Source of the DNA: Coptodactyla brooksi | Lineage: Eukaryota; Arthropoda; Insecta; Coleoptera; Scarabaeidae | Reading direction: 5' to 3' | Length of the DNA: 20,501 bases | Assembly (NCBI GenBank): GCA_033557675.1 | Contig: JAWQRM010000677.1 | Location: 1-20,501, forward strand | In this document: piece after piece, positions 1-9,227 of the stretch | Numbering within the stretch: position 1 is the first letter of the stretch | Layout: every line of letters starts with the position of its first letter | Notes under the pieces: model-generated | The model's database searches: none | Seen by the model: the letters and a program-made list of their open reading frames with translations, nothing else | Told to the model about the DNA's origin: nothing | Program-made: the position numbers and the translations under genes

Positions 1-8
1 ATCTTCTT

Positions 9-11
<3 letters not shown>

Positions 12-46
<35 letters not shown>
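12..46. repeat. (TA)n microsatellite at the left edge
   Basis: An uninterrupted run of alternating T and A covers about 35 bases. A similar run ends the window on the right. Such tracts are common assembly break points. Confidence 0.97.
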
Positions 47-49
<3 letters not shown>

Positions 50-639
50 AATAAATCATCTGATATTATAGTATAAATTTTTAATTTTTTAATCGCACAT
101 AATTGTGTTAAGTCATTATTTGATTAACAGTATTATTACTGATATATATTGGTAAAGCATCTAAACTGTAATATTAATACAGTTGATTATTTCCTATGGG
201 TGTAGTTAAAATGAAAACAAAGTAATGAAATATTTAGTAAACATTAACCCTAATTAAAAATTCTATTAAATATGTATTTTCAACTAGAATTTTGAACAGA
301 AATTGGTTATTGGATGTTACATTAATGCCTTTAATGCTCTCTAATATATTAATTTTAGGGTTTATTAGTCTTCTACAAATTTTATAGCTTAAATTAATAG
401 ATTTATCTCGTATCGAATTCCTTCCTGTAAACTGATTTGATACTGAATTATTTTTAATAAATGTACGGTATTTTGAGTTTCTATCTTTATCATTTCTGCA
501 CATCCTTTTCCGAGAAAATTTTAATGAGAAATCTGAAAGTGGTCCTAATTTGAATGAAGACGCATATCTTAATTTTATAACAAGTTTATTCTTTACCTCG
601 ATAACCGTTTTCTAGAACTTGTGTTATTGTACATGCTCC
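47..639. other. AT-rich stretch, no gene recognised
   Basis: No frame gives a recognisable protein here. A minus-strand open frame at 234-503 encodes 89 basic residues, but I see no family motif. It lies downstream of the integrase remnant on the same strand, so it could be the worn 3' part of that retroelement. That is inference from position only. Confidence 0.4.
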
Positions 640-1169
640 ATTATATCTTTCATTCGTCTTTTGACTGTAATATTTCTTTTTCTTTATGCTTTTCATTTAT
701 TCTGTTAATATCTCTTTCTTTCTTTTCCTGTGTTTCAATGTTTCTATAGAGGAATTCGAATTAGAATTTAAGGCGTAGTGTAATGAATTTGTATCTTATG
801 TAATTTTAATAATTCTTTTAGCGTGACGTTATTGAATTACGTTAAATTAAGTTACGTTGAATTAAATCCATTACCTTTGACTATTACTATTTCTTTTAGT
901 ATTCCATGAGTACTAAAGCTATCAATTAGCTTATTTGCTAGTTCTTCTGCTGTTTTTCCTTGAATTGGGAATGCTTGTACATATTTCGTAAATATGTCAA
1001 TAATTGTAAGAATACTTTTATTATATACAGTCAATATGGATTTTATCTGATTGTTTATCTACTATTTCAGTGACTTGAAAAGGAATTTCAGGACGATTCC
1101 TGTTATATTAATTATGCATTCCTTGATATAATTTGCAACATCTTCCTTTATTAGTGACCAATAATAATG
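640..1169 (-). pseudogene. Gypsy (Ty3)-type retrotransposon integrase remnant
   Basis: Read on the minus strand, the fragment starts with HYYWSLIKEDVANYIKEC, which matches the zinc-binding region before the catalytic core of Gypsy integrases. In another frame follows RPEIPFQVTEIVDKQSDK and then IHID, where the first catalytic Asp is codon 1030-1032. Next come ILTIIDIFTKYVQAFPIQGK and HGILKEIVIVKGNGFNST; the second Asp of the usual TDNGxEF motif is missing. LLKLHKIQIHYTTP then continues in shifted frames to about 640, as in the core up to the third acidic residue. Integrase inserts retroelement DNA into the genome. Several frameshifts, at least one stop and a lost catalytic residue make this copy dead. 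No LTRs were identified. The family is clear; the exact clade is not. Confidence 0.82.
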
Positions 1170-1599
1170 TTTTCTAATTTATTTTATGATTTCATTTATT
1201 CTTCGATATGCTATTTTACCTTCGCGTTGGTTTATCATTATTGTTTAATTTTTTCTTCTGTATCTTCAATAATTCTGACTCGTCTAGTATACCTATATTT
1301 TTGTGGACCGTTATTTGTAAAATGTTCTGTATATACATTATGCAACGATACATAACGTAACATAATATAACGATACATAATCGAAAAACATACGATTCAT
1401 TAGTTAGCAATTTGTACAACTTTTCAAAGTACAGTTTTACTTCCCTAGTAGGGGTTAGCGATATTAAAATTCACACATTGATATCCATACAATATTGATA
1501 TTTGTCTATATTTCGTTTTGAGATAACGTTAAGATAGGTGTTTTCAGATAATAACGTACAGGGTGTTATTTTTAGAAGAGATGTACAAAGTCACAGAGT
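1170..1599. other. Unassigned stretch between two transposon remnants
   Basis: AT-rich sequence with short open frames on both strands, none with recognisable motifs. Short repeats of cataacg/cataatat type occur around 1338-1380. The right part may belong to the element that follows. Confidence 0.35.
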
Positions 1600-2190
1600 T
1601 GCCCATTACAAAACCTTATTTCGGCGAGCAAAAAACCTACTAATTCCTTCAAACGGGCAAGAAACTGTAGTACATTCAGATGTACCAAGTTCATTACTCA
1701 TAGACATGACGCCGTTATGTTCTCGGAGTAGTAATACACTATCTAGATCTGCTTCTGCACAGAAGCAGAGAATTATTTTCTACAAAAAGAAAATGATGAA
1801 TTAATGCAGAAACACAAGAAAATGCATGTACAATTTTCATATCTACACATCAAACATAATGGTGCACATGTACTTATGTATACAGGGCTCCCAAGCAGTG
1901 ACATTTGTGATTTGTTATTTGATACAATGAAGAATTTCTAACTACAGTACTTTGCCAAATGGGAAGTACAAAAAATTTCCAAAGAAGATCAGTTATAAGT
2001 AACACTCATGATATTGAGAATGAACTTGTCATATGAAAATTCTGCTATTCGATTCAATCGAATAGCAAAACGAATGAGAAACAATTTTTCATTATTTACC
2101 TGTCCTGTTTTAATGCAGCAATATTTTCTATTGTGCACTTATTTAACAGACATTGATTTTTTAAGTATGCTAACTTATCCGATGAAACAT
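1600..2190 (+). pseudogene. THAP/PIF-type (DDE_4-like) DNA transposase remnant
   Basis: Plus-strand pieces in several frames line up as one degraded protein. ELMQKHKKMHVQFSYLHIKH is followed by VLMYTGLPSSDIFDLLFDTM and then EVQKISKEDQL. MILRMNLSYENSAIRFN resembles the helix-turn-helix-like segment that precedes the DDE domain in THAP-containing and PIF/Harbinger-like transposases, where LRLNLSYEDLAxRFNIS-type sequences are typical. Downstream, the DDE core cannot be followed. The ORF is broken by at least three frameshifts or stops. A 25-bp inverted repeat at 2043-2067 interrupts the conserved HTH segment just where the family sequence is lost. The superfamily call is moderately sure; no terminal inverted repeats were found. 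Confidence 0.55.
2043..2067. repeat. Perfect 12-bp inverted repeat, 1-nt spacer
   Basis: tgctattcgatt, one C, then aatcgaatagca. The arms are exact complements. The palindrome sits inside the transposase remnant and coincides with loss of the expected HTH sequence, as a local template-switch or fold-back mutation would produce. Confidence 0.9.
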
Positions 2191-2199
2191 TATATTCGG

Positions 2200-3199
2200 T
2201 AGAAAATATTACTTCCTCAATAACTGGAAGCGCACTGCGAACTGTAAAGTCAACAATTTCATCTCTCAAAAGCCAAGTAAATCCTACAGAAGCCCTAAAT
2301 TACAAAGTTTAGTTTGTAAACGTTTTCTCTCCATCTCAGATATTTGTCTGTCGGTAGCACAATAGGGTTTCGAAGGATACATCTCGGAAGCTCTTTGTAC
2401 TTCAGCCTCTTTATTTTTATGTACATACTATGTGCATTGTTTATCCGTTGTGGAGATAGATGTAATGCCCAAAAAGAGCTAGCACTGCAATGTGATGACA
2501 CTTAATACCTGACAGACAAGTGCAATTTGTAATTGTTGTTACGAACTATTGAGTGAAATCTATATAGACCAGCTTAAATAAATAGATATAAAAGTGTATT
2601 AAAAAATACTTGAAAGTTTACCTCAACCCTATAAAATTTGTCTTTCATACTGACAGCGACATCACCTCGAATCGTACGCAAATCTGCATCAACTACCATG
2701 CGATACCATGCGACTCCATGGTATTTTCTCCATTTCTAATAATTTTATTATTATTTTCCAAAAATTCATTTATGCATGAAAACTTTAAAATATGTGTTAA
2801 AGCCATTTCAACCATTTAGAAGTCATTGGAACAAACTTTAAATAGGCAACTTACCACTGGTTATACCACTGGTTGACTGACCTCATTTTATTTACAAAAA
2901 CCAAGAACAAAAACGCTTATTTACTTTCCACTAATAAATAATTTGTCAAATGAAAATGTGTTATGGATATTTTAAAGGTTTTCTGCACCCCACCCTATAT
3001 GACGTCAGCGCAAAATGAGTTTGTAAACTTGTTTACCCAACGTATTGAACAGTCATTTTTGGATTTCCATTGCATGATACCTAAGCTGCAAATATCAGTT
3101 TTAAGACGCTGGGAGATATTATGTTTCTTATTACAAAATTAGTCAATTTGCACTTTAAATAAACGAAAGCTTTCAGAATTATTAATTGAAGTAAATTCA
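2200..3199. other. About 1 kb with no recognisable gene
   Basis: Short open frames occur on both strands (minus 2295-2501, plus 2610-2819) without recognisable motifs. Visible structure is limited to a two-copy 12-bp tandem repeat (accactggttat) at 2853-2874, a duplicated accatgcga near 2696-2715, and a TGACGTCA palindrome at 3000-3007. The left end may be the worn tail of the preceding transposon. Confidence 0.35.
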
Positions 3200-3545
3200 G
3201 TGTACAATGGTTTACTTATATACAACAACGTCCGATGGTTAAGTCGTAGAAAAGTTCTTCAAAGATTCGTTGAAATTTAATTTGATTAATGGACATCGAA
3301 TAGATTTCCACACTGTTCTTTTACTAACTTATGCTTACATTTAAATGAATTGAATGTTGAACTACTAGGTAGCAACAAGACAATAGTTGTTGCGTTTGAT
3401 TTAATTAAAGCATTCGAAACTAAATTAGGAATTTTTAATCGTGCCGTTGTTTCCAACATATACAAATATTTCCTAAATACAAAAAGATTCGTGCAGATCT
3501 AGACTCTTGTAAGAAACCAGATCAAGTTAAATTGACAAAATATCT
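3200..3545 (+). pseudogene. hAT-superfamily transposase remnant (GTF2IRD2/SCAND3-like)
   Basis: The plus strand reads VRWLSRRKVLQRFVE, then after stops and shifts HLNELNVELLGSNKTIV, FDLIKAFETKLGIFNRAVV, and later KKPDQVKLTKYLSDVIQ. The order and wording match the central part of domesticated and active hAT transposases of the GTF2IRD2/ZBED5/SCAND3 type, where VRWLSRGKVLxR is followed by HLNxLNxxLQGxxxTI. This region lies inside the RNase-H-like fold with its insertion. Several frameshifts make it a fossil. The N-terminal BED finger and C-terminal dimerisation region are not visible. Confidence 0.72.
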
Positions 3546-3609
3546 TTCCGATGTTATTCAGTTGATACTAACTAAACGAATTTGGTGCAATGTTTGTACA
3601 TTGCTAGGA

Positions 3610-3638
3610 CCTCCCTGGTGCCCAGGGAGGCACCAGGG
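3610..3638. repeat. Two mutually exclusive perfect hairpins in 29 bp
   Basis: cctccctgg pairs with ccagggagg (3610-3618 with 3622-3630, 3-nt loop). The overlapping ccctggtgcc pairs with ggcaccaggg (3613-3622 with 3629-3638, 6-nt loop). The block is GC-rich in AT-rich surroundings. Confidence 0.9.
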
Positions 3639-3732
3639 ACCAATATTCTCAAACATTTTCATCCGAACCTGGGACAATTTTACTGCAGCATCCGCATACA
3701 TAATGTCAAAATATCTCGTCAAAGTTTGTCAA

Positions 3733-3760
3733 ATGCTTATCAAACACATTTGATAAGCAT
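3733..3760. repeat. Perfect 12-bp hairpin, 4-nt loop
   Basis: atgcttatcaaa, loop caca, tttgataagcat. The arms are exact. Confidence 0.92.
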
Positions 3761-3879
3761 CTTGCACATTTTATATTTTTGAACTATAATTAATACTTCC
3801 GGTTTAACAGGAAGTGGCGTCAACTTTCTTGTTTTAGATACCAAGAGCATATTTTTATCGATTTAATATGATTGTTCAG

Positions 3880-3945
3880 AATGGCGGATAAAATTAATTT
3901 TTTATCCGCCATTTATGTTTATGAAATAGTCGTAAACTATTTCAT
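3880..3945. repeat. Two adjacent perfect hairpins
   Basis: First hairpin: aatggcggataaaa (3880-3893) with ttttatccgccatt (3900-3913) around a 6-nt loop. Second: atgaaatagt (3921-3930) with actatttcat (3936-3945) around a 5-nt loop. Only seven bases separate them. Confidence 0.92.
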
Positions 3946-4080
3946 TTTATCAAACAAATTTCAGAATACACTATTTTATGTGTGCTTAATTTTTTTTAGA
4001 AAAATAGCTAACACCTTTTCATAAACAAGTATCACAATTTCAGTACATTTTCTTGCTTGTTAAAAAGTCTCCACATCACT

Positions 4081-4106
4081 CCCTCGAAGGTCGATACCTT
4101 CGAGGG
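4081..4106. repeat. Perfect 11-bp GC-rich hairpin, 4-nt loop
   Basis: ccctcgaaggt (4081-4091), loop cgat, accttcgaggg (4096-4106). It lies a few hundred bases before the PLE remnant. It is not followed by a T-run, so I do not call it a terminator. Confidence 0.9.
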
Positions 4107-4329
4107 GCTCTCCCCACTCTTCAAAAAATTGTCCTCTTCTTTGTCTCGTTCGACGCCTGAACAACTGCACCCCTCCACTCGTATTCGGTAACCAGGTGTA
4201 TTGCGTATTGCGTCACGTTTTCCTTGTAAATTATGAACAGTGTAAAGAGGTACATAGGTATTATTCGTATTACTAATAAGTAACAGAGTTCCCTTGAAAT
4301 ATCAATTAAAGATGAACCTAAGCAATTCA

Positions 4330-4690
4330 TTAAACTCCTCTATAGTAAGACCATTAAAGGAATAGCTAATATGTTAACAAAGTTCGATTTTAAAGTAGCT
4401 TTTATTACCAACAACACCATAAAAGTCGGTTAGGTTATACATAAAATCACTTTAAGATATCATTAACTCACTTTAAGAAATCTAGCGTGACTGCCCATAT
4501 GATCACTCTAAATATGAGCTAGATGATAAAATAGAATTGATTAAACAAGCTAATGCAAATAATCAACTTGACGCAGCGGAAAGCTTTGAAATTTACTAAT
4601 AACAATTCATGGCTTTATACCTATGTCCCATACTTTTTGACCTGGCAGCTAAAAAGACAAGGCAATTAAAACCCTATTATTGTAACTAGT
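4330..4690 (+). pseudogene. Penelope-like element, worn 3' coding part
   Basis: The plus strand reads KGIANMLTKFDFKVAFITNN, which resembles the linker just before the GIY-YIG endonuclease of PLEs (compare VFQSKNTLKTLL in the copy at 11579). In another frame ELDDKIELIKQANANNQLDA and AESFEIY follow, which resemble the tail of some PLE endonucleases (family similarity recalled, not searched). The CxxC and YIGQT core between them has been lost. It lies directly upstream of a PLE-type terminal repeat in the same orientation (4750-4870), which is the strongest support. Stops and frameshifts are frequent. On protein sequence alone I would be unsure. Confidence 0.5.
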
Positions 4691-4749
4691 TTGAATAGTA
4701 TTAAAAAGTAATTAGGATAGGAGTCAGATATGTAGGTCATTCATACAGT

Positions 4750-4870
4750 TTAGTTTTCATTCTCCTAAAGAAAGTTTATTAAATAAACCAAAACATGTGT
4801 CGAGTATAGAAACAGTGTGATTGAGGTGTTTGTTAGTTTTAGTGACTACGAGACCACAGGTCTCCGTTTT
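4750..4870 (+). mobile_element. PLE terminal repeat (pLTR), family 2
   Basis: This stretch is colinear with 13660-13815. Both have a cattctc run, a hammerhead-like stem-loop with flanking core, then ggtgtttg-taa, a tgact/taact-acgagaccacag block and a pyrimidine-rich end. The shared order over about 120 bases, with divergence in between, shows two old copies of the same repeat. PLEs carry such repeats (pLTRs) and known examples embed hammerhead motifs. The orientation fits the worn PLE coding part immediately upstream. Confidence 0.6.
4762..4804 (+). ncRNA. Degenerate hammerhead-ribozyme-like motif (copy D)
   Basis: In type I hammerhead order I see a ctc before the core, CTAAAGA (4765-4771; consensus CUGANGA, so G5 is A), stem II gtttat/ataaac (4774-4779 with 4783-4788), AAAAC in place of GAAAC (4790-4794, G12 changed), then ATGT and the cleavage triplet GTC (4799-4801), then gag pairing with the leading ctc. 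Two essential core bases are changed, so this copy should be inactive. The segment ACATGTGT is self-complementary with G-T wobbles, which fits a dimeric stem III. Confidence 0.5.
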
Positions 4871-5520
4871 CTGTAAGTAAGTAAATAAATTGAACAGCTA
4901 GACAAATTTTATTTATTTCTGTAAAAAATGTCCAGAATGTCATGTAAAAAAGTTTATCGCTAAAAACTACACGTTATTTACGTTTTATGCTTTTCTCAAA
5001 ACTAATATTAACTTTTCAACTGTCACCCCTTTTTACTCGACGTATGACTTTGGCAGTTGCATACTGGATGCAAGATTTGAAAATAGTAATAGCCACAGTA
5101 ACACACCATGCTTATTTACGTATTGTTGCTGAAGGCATTTTAATCATAATTGCCATAACTAATTTATACTTTTGAAAGAAGAAATTGGAAGGTATATGAC
5201 TTTTCTGTTTTCTTTTTGACAGTTCTTACTATGTAAGTTCTATTTTAGGAAGGTTACAAGGGATGCATGATATGTGCATAATACTGAGTGGTTATAATGT
5301 AATGGTATGAAATTTGATGTTGTATATTCGTGGTAAGGTATTGATGATTATCTCCGTCGGTACAGCAGTTGTTTATGGTCTTCCATATTATATTAGGATT
5401 GTGCAGAATGACTACATTATTAAGAGTGAAGTGACACTTGTGTCTATCCCATAAACTGCGCATTGCCCTTATTCTCTCTTTCTGAGGACGAAAACTTCTA
5501 AAATCTATTTCGTGTCTTCA
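4871..5520. other. No recognisable gene
   Basis: AT-rich sequence. A plus-strand open frame at 4987-5175 encodes a hydrophobic 62-residue stretch with no recognised family, and a minus frame at 5254-5463 likewise. Neither has supporting context. Confidence 0.35.
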
Positions 5521-5525
5521 GAGTA

Positions 5526-5703
5526 GAATTCAGTAAAGTCCAGTAAGAAATTGTAAAAACAACTCTTTTTATTGCATATACTGCTTGAACACGAAAAGTT
5601 TCTGTTCACGTACTGCTTATAGAATTCAAGCAAAGTGCAATAAGAAATTGTAAGAGTATGAAGAGTAGATATGTATCGAACTCTTCTTATAACATATACA
5701 GCG
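5526..5703 (+). repeat. Imperfect direct duplication, about 96-bp period
   Basis: gaattcagtaaagtccagta-agaaattgta at 5526 returns as gaattcaagcaaagtgcaat-aagaaattgta at 5622. Each copy is later followed by an actctt and catata-c-gc-like segment. The copies are diverged, so this is an old tandem duplication. Confidence 0.6.
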
Positions 5704-5749
5704 AGTGTATGTTATCGGCTACTAATAATAATCGGATTCTAAAACATAT

Positions 5750-6121
5750 TGTAAAATAAAATAAATTCTAAAAACCCACTTGAACATAAAATAAAATAAA
5801 TTCTAAATTAAAAATAAACTTACAAATACGGCTCGAATAGGCCACCCTACGTGGCTAAACAAAATTTTACCCTTTCATAGAATTGTTTCCAATATTAGTA
5901 GAAAGCATTTCAGTTGTAATAAGATTAGATGTGTCTATTATTTTAGCCCTCAGAGTAGCCAGATTTTCTGCTTGCGTATGACCAGAAATGATTTGTATCA
6001 GAATCCTCTGTAGAAAAAAAAACGTTTGGGATAAATCTGGAGACCTTGGAGGCCATTTAACATCACCTGTAATACCATCGTACCATTTATATTTTAATAC
6101 ATATAATTTCCACTTCACCAT
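5750..6121 (-). pseudogene. Mariner-like transposase, C-terminal fragment (copy 1)
   Basis: The minus strand gives KWPPRSPDLSQTFFFL, the signature around the third catalytic residue of mariner/SETMAR-type transposases (typically WPPRSPDLxPLDFFLWG; here the D before FFL is T). AENLATLRAKIID and TTEMLSTNIGNNSMKG follow, matching the helical C-terminal tail (consensus near EMLxNVxxxFxxRL). The mariner transposase cuts and pastes its element at TA dinucleotides. The catalytic Asp is lost and only about 85 residues remain. Downstream is an AT-rich tail with two copies of aaaataaaataaattcta (5755-5805), shared with the copies at 17940 and 19880. Confidence 0.78.
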
Positions 6122-6124
6122 GAA

Positions 6125-6930
6125 CTTATATTGCAGTATGAACTAGTAGTTTGATCAGAATTTGTGGGAACTATTCCAGTGAACTAATATATCAAAATCA
6201 CTCTTATTATGTTCTAGATCATCCCAAATGCTGAAAACCTTAGATACTAAGGTATTGGGAAACCTGTATTTCCTATAAAAGTCAACTTGAAAGTATCGAA
6301 AATTCTGATGCAATCCATGAGGTCAAATCTGATCTGAGGACTCTTAGTGCTCGAATTCTTTTCCATTGGCCCTTAACGAGTTAACATTTTGCGAGGATAT
6401 ACGTTAAACCAAAACTCTATTCCAACGCATTATATTCGTGGAAAATAAAAAAACTTATTGTTTACTATAAGAACTTCAAATTTTGGTAAGAAGTAATAAA
6501 AATGTTATTGGTGATATGTTCACTTTATATTGCCAGTAAAACTGCTATTAATTTCATAAAAAAATTATAATTATTTTCATGATATGTCATTTAATCTGCG
6601 TAAAATGTACTATTTCCTTTTATAATTTGAGTTGACTAATTACCCTGCTATACCGAATATTTCCCGAATTATTTGTGTAACCTTATATACCCCAATAACA
6701 ATTGAAATATATATAAATAAGATACGCGAAGGTTCTTAGCAATTTCTAGTTTATTGCAAGAATATGATTGTTATAAGATTTTAAAGTAGTTTTACTTTGA
6801 TCTTTTACCCATTTCTTTAGTTATCAAAGTAATGTTGGGCAAAGTGGTATAAAAAGTAGTTGAATAATAGTCTTTTGTTATTACATTTTACCCTATAGAA
6901 AAATTTGTAAATTTCATTTATTTGAAAAAG
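6125..6930. other. No recognisable gene
   Basis: AT-rich sequence without a convincing open frame. It may include the upstream part of the mariner-like element that ends at 5750, but no motif of its catalytic domain can be read. Confidence 0.35.
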
Positions 6931-7020
6931 TTTTTACAGCGAAAGTAAATCCCAAGACGATTTTTGCAATGCAAGTAAATTTGAAAACGATCTTTGCAGT
7001 GGAAGTGGATCATAAGTAAA
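6931..7020 (+). repeat. Three tandem 30-bp units
   Basis: Units begin at 6931, 6961 and 6991. Each has a T-rich start, ttttgca-like bases, then gaagta-a/gat and an acga or aaa end. The period is exactly 30. In the plus frame starting at 6929 the units translate with a 10-residue period (VNPKTIFAMQ, VNLKTIFAVE) and stop at once afterwards. Confidence 0.75.
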
Positions 7021-7640
7021 AGATTAAAATAAAACTTCTCAAAGGGATACGCACGAAAATATTTCACCCGACCATCCGTTAGAGATGATATTTTTATCGC
7101 AAAGCCAACACTTTAAATGTATTTCCCCTGAAGAAAAAGTCTAGCAATTTTCTTTAGCAAACTGACGCCTTCAGACAGGTTTTTATTACATTTGAAATTT
7201 CAATATTTTTGGGATAATAGAAATGTGACCTCTGCAACTAACATTTCTAAAATTAACTGTATTAATTTCCAACCGAAGATATTTGTACTAATAAGTGCTT
7301 TTCGTTATGAAAAGAGCCCTTGTCTTGACAACAGTGTATTTCTTTTAAAAGGAACAGTTTTTGAATTAAGTTATTTGTATTATGCAAAATACACTGGTAA
7401 AATACAAATTACGATCAAAATTATCCTCAATATGAGATTGCGGTGCTTATGTACATTAACGGAGCCACTATTACATAGTTCCATTTTGTAATATTTTTTA
7501 GAATTTAGTAATATTTTTTAATAAAAATGCATAATGAGATTTTTTTTAATTTTTTAATTAAAATTTCTAAACTTTTTTTTGACATATTACTGACATCTAT
7601 TAATTGACCTCTTGACGTACGGTCATTTACCAATGGCGTA
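7021..7640. other. No gene recognised; 99-residue open frame of unknown status
   Basis: A plus-strand frame at 7192-7491 encodes about 99 residues with many Asn, Ile and Cys and no family motif. Its composition matches the surrounding AT-rich DNA, so it is probably chance. Right after it, gtaatattttttagaattta and a second agtaatatttttta form a short duplication near 7488-7521. Confidence 0.3.
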
Positions 7641-7650
7641 AATAAATGAA

Positions 7651-8330
7651 TTGCAAAATTTCACTTTAGCGAATTTATATGAAACATTAACGCTTTCTGA
7701 TGATTTGTTTGAGGATTCGTTGAAAGAATGCGGACTTTTGCAGCAACACCGTACATCTCCCCGTTGTGATGAGAATGATATGAAACAAAAAACCGAAAAT
7801 TGTTTTTGATGTTGGCACGGTTTTCCGAAGAAATTCGAATCAGTTCCAAAAAAGTTTTCAAGTTCTCACCTTCACTAATTAGGAACATTTGAATACATTG
7901 CTTATGAAATTGGAATTACGATTAAGACCATCATTCAGCACACACAGTATTACCGTGATGTGTTTACTGAACATTTCATTACAAATCCACGGACGGCGGT
8001 CCTGGAATTGAGGTGGAAATTGATGAGACAAGCATTTCTAAGCGGAAATACAACGTAGGAAGGTTGTCAGGTCATCAGCACCAGTAGGTGTTTGGTGAGA
8101 CCGAAAGAGGTTCGTTTAGCATCCAAAAGTGTATCAGACTTTGATCGATAACTTACTCAGACTTATGGCGTACTTACGGTGAAATACCTGCTTATTACTT
8201 CGTAATTACTTCATACTTTAGTAAGTGCAGGACTTTAAGACTAGAAAACACTTAACTGTTAATCACTGTCTGTAAAATTTCGTACAGAAAATAGTGCGTC
8301 CCTTAATGTATGTAAGCGCCAAGATTGAGA
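7651..8330 (+). pseudogene. Merlin (IS1016/IS1595-type) transposase remnant
   Basis: The plus strand reads LANLYETLTLSDDLFEDSLK, then CGLLQQHRTSPRCDENDMK, which matches the N-terminal zinc-ribbon region of ISXO2-like transposases (short helix, then CxxCxxxM). After breaks come EYIAYEIGITIKTIIQHTQ and YYRDVFTEHFITNPR. GGPGIEVEIDETSISKRKY then NVGRLSGHQHQ carries the first catalytic Asp of the DDE/N core (codon 8022-8024), where the family typically has GGxGxxVEIDEsxxxKRKYnrGR. FGETERGS and, near the end, HLTVNHCL-NFV match the late domain (KHxTVNHSxxFVd). The order is complete from N-terminus to the HLTVNHS block, so this was a full-length copy now broken by several frameshifts and stops. I could not find its terminal inverted repeats. 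Confidence 0.85.
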
Positions 8331-8451
8331 CTCTAGAAGCTGTAATGACAAAGCTTTCGGTTCATAATACATGTTTTATTAAAACTAGTTAAGAGTTACG
8401 CTTAAAAAAATATTTTACTGATTTTTTATACTATAGTGCAAGAAAAATAAA

Positions 8452-8525
8452 TAATATGTTGCTTTTGCAACATATTAGAACCTGATGTTAATAACATTTT
8501 AAAAAAATGTGACTAACATCAGGTT
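8452..8525. repeat. Two adjacent perfect hairpins
   Basis: taatatgttgc (8452-8462), loop tttt, gcaacatatta (8467-8477). One base later aacctgatgtta (8479-8490) pairs with taacatcaggtt (8514-8525). The spacer of the second contains a shorter acatttt/aaaatgt stem. They lie 120-200 bases after the Merlin relic. Confidence 0.9.
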
Positions 8526-8840
8526 TTCAGTTAATATCGCCTGTAGCCTAGATCACCGTGCACAATGTAGATTTGTGCTCCCTGAGCACCACACATTTGA
8601 GTAGAAACAATCATAATATAAAGTCAATGATGATAGTAAAAGGACATTAATAAATTCTCAAATGACAGATGTCATCAATACGTTCTCGAGGGCGGAAACA
8701 CAATCACCATAGCAGACATCACGCGTTTACAAAACTTGTTCGTTTCTAGTTTCCATTCGCTGGAAAATGATGGATGAATTTATGTCGTATCGTTAACCTG
8801 TCATTTGCGTTAACACCTGTCACTTGTCGGCAAGCGCGCA
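8526..8840 (+). other. Stretch upstream of the candidate first exon
   Basis: No coding sequence is recognised. GC content rises from about 8690 towards the ATG at 8841. This would be promoter and 5' UTR if the following exon is real, but I see no clear TATA box or initiator that would prove it. Confidence 0.35.
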
Positions 8841-9104
8841 ATGCCGCGAAACAACGGCCCGGTCGAACTGCATCCGACGTCCGATATGGTTGCACCACCA
8901 GCATTTCGACGTTTTATCGACATCGAAAAGGACGTCAAGTACTATACGATGCTTCTGAAAGTCAGAGAGGCGGAGATCGAAAGGCAAGTTGTTATTCATC
9001 TTTTAAAGTTGGTGACAACGTACGAAAACGTAATGCGAATGGAGGTTTCCGTTTTAGGTAGCCACACGCCATTTTATATAGCCCTTCATAAAAGTAGCTC
9101 CTAA
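8841..9104 (+). CDS. Candidate first exon of a host gene, unknown product
   Basis: An ATG in acceptable context (gcgcaATGcc, purine at -3) opens an 87-codon frame that is much richer in GC than its surroundings, as expected of host exons in such a genome. The protein starts MPRNNGPVELHPTSD, then reads FRRFIDIEKDVKYYTMLLKV and REAEIERQVVIHLLKLVTTY, an amphipathic, probably coiled-coil helix. A donor-like AG|GTAGCC at 9057/9058 would end the exon after 72 codons plus one base. Without splicing, the frame stops at 9102-9104. The family is not recognised. It lies on the same strand as the coiled-coil exons from 18328 and might be their N-terminus, but the phases (1 here, 2 there) do not join without another exon. 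No transposon motif is present. Confidence 0.5.
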   Translation: MPRNNGPVELHPTSDMVAPPAFRRFIDIEKDVKYYTMLLKVREAEIERQVVIHLLKLVTTYENVMRMEVSVLGSHTPFYIALHKSSS

Positions 9105-9227
9105 GAAAATTATGAATATGGTTTTATTGCACTCCTGGTACCCCCTTTTCTCGAAATAAAGATGCCCTAGTATTTTTTGGACAGTTTAATCCTATAATTT
9201 TTAATATCATGGTCTACCTCGATACAT

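Noticed and set aside
1558..1566. acagggtgt resembling a MITE end
   Set aside because: No inverted partner nearby; short enough to be chance.
3000..3007. TGACGTCA, a perfect CRE-like palindrome
   Set aside because: An 8-bp site in a transposon-rich stretch with no nearby gene; no reason to call it regulatory.
4081..4106. GC-rich hairpin as a transcription terminator
   Set aside because: No T-run follows, and the genome is eukaryotic.
7192..7491. 99-residue open frame
   Set aside because: No motif, composition equals the AT-rich background, no splice or start context; most likely chance.
8774..9061. Overlapping 95-residue frame in another phase across the candidate first exon
   Set aside because: Its start has poorer context and its protein is basic without pattern, while the 8841 frame shows a regular amphipathic helix.
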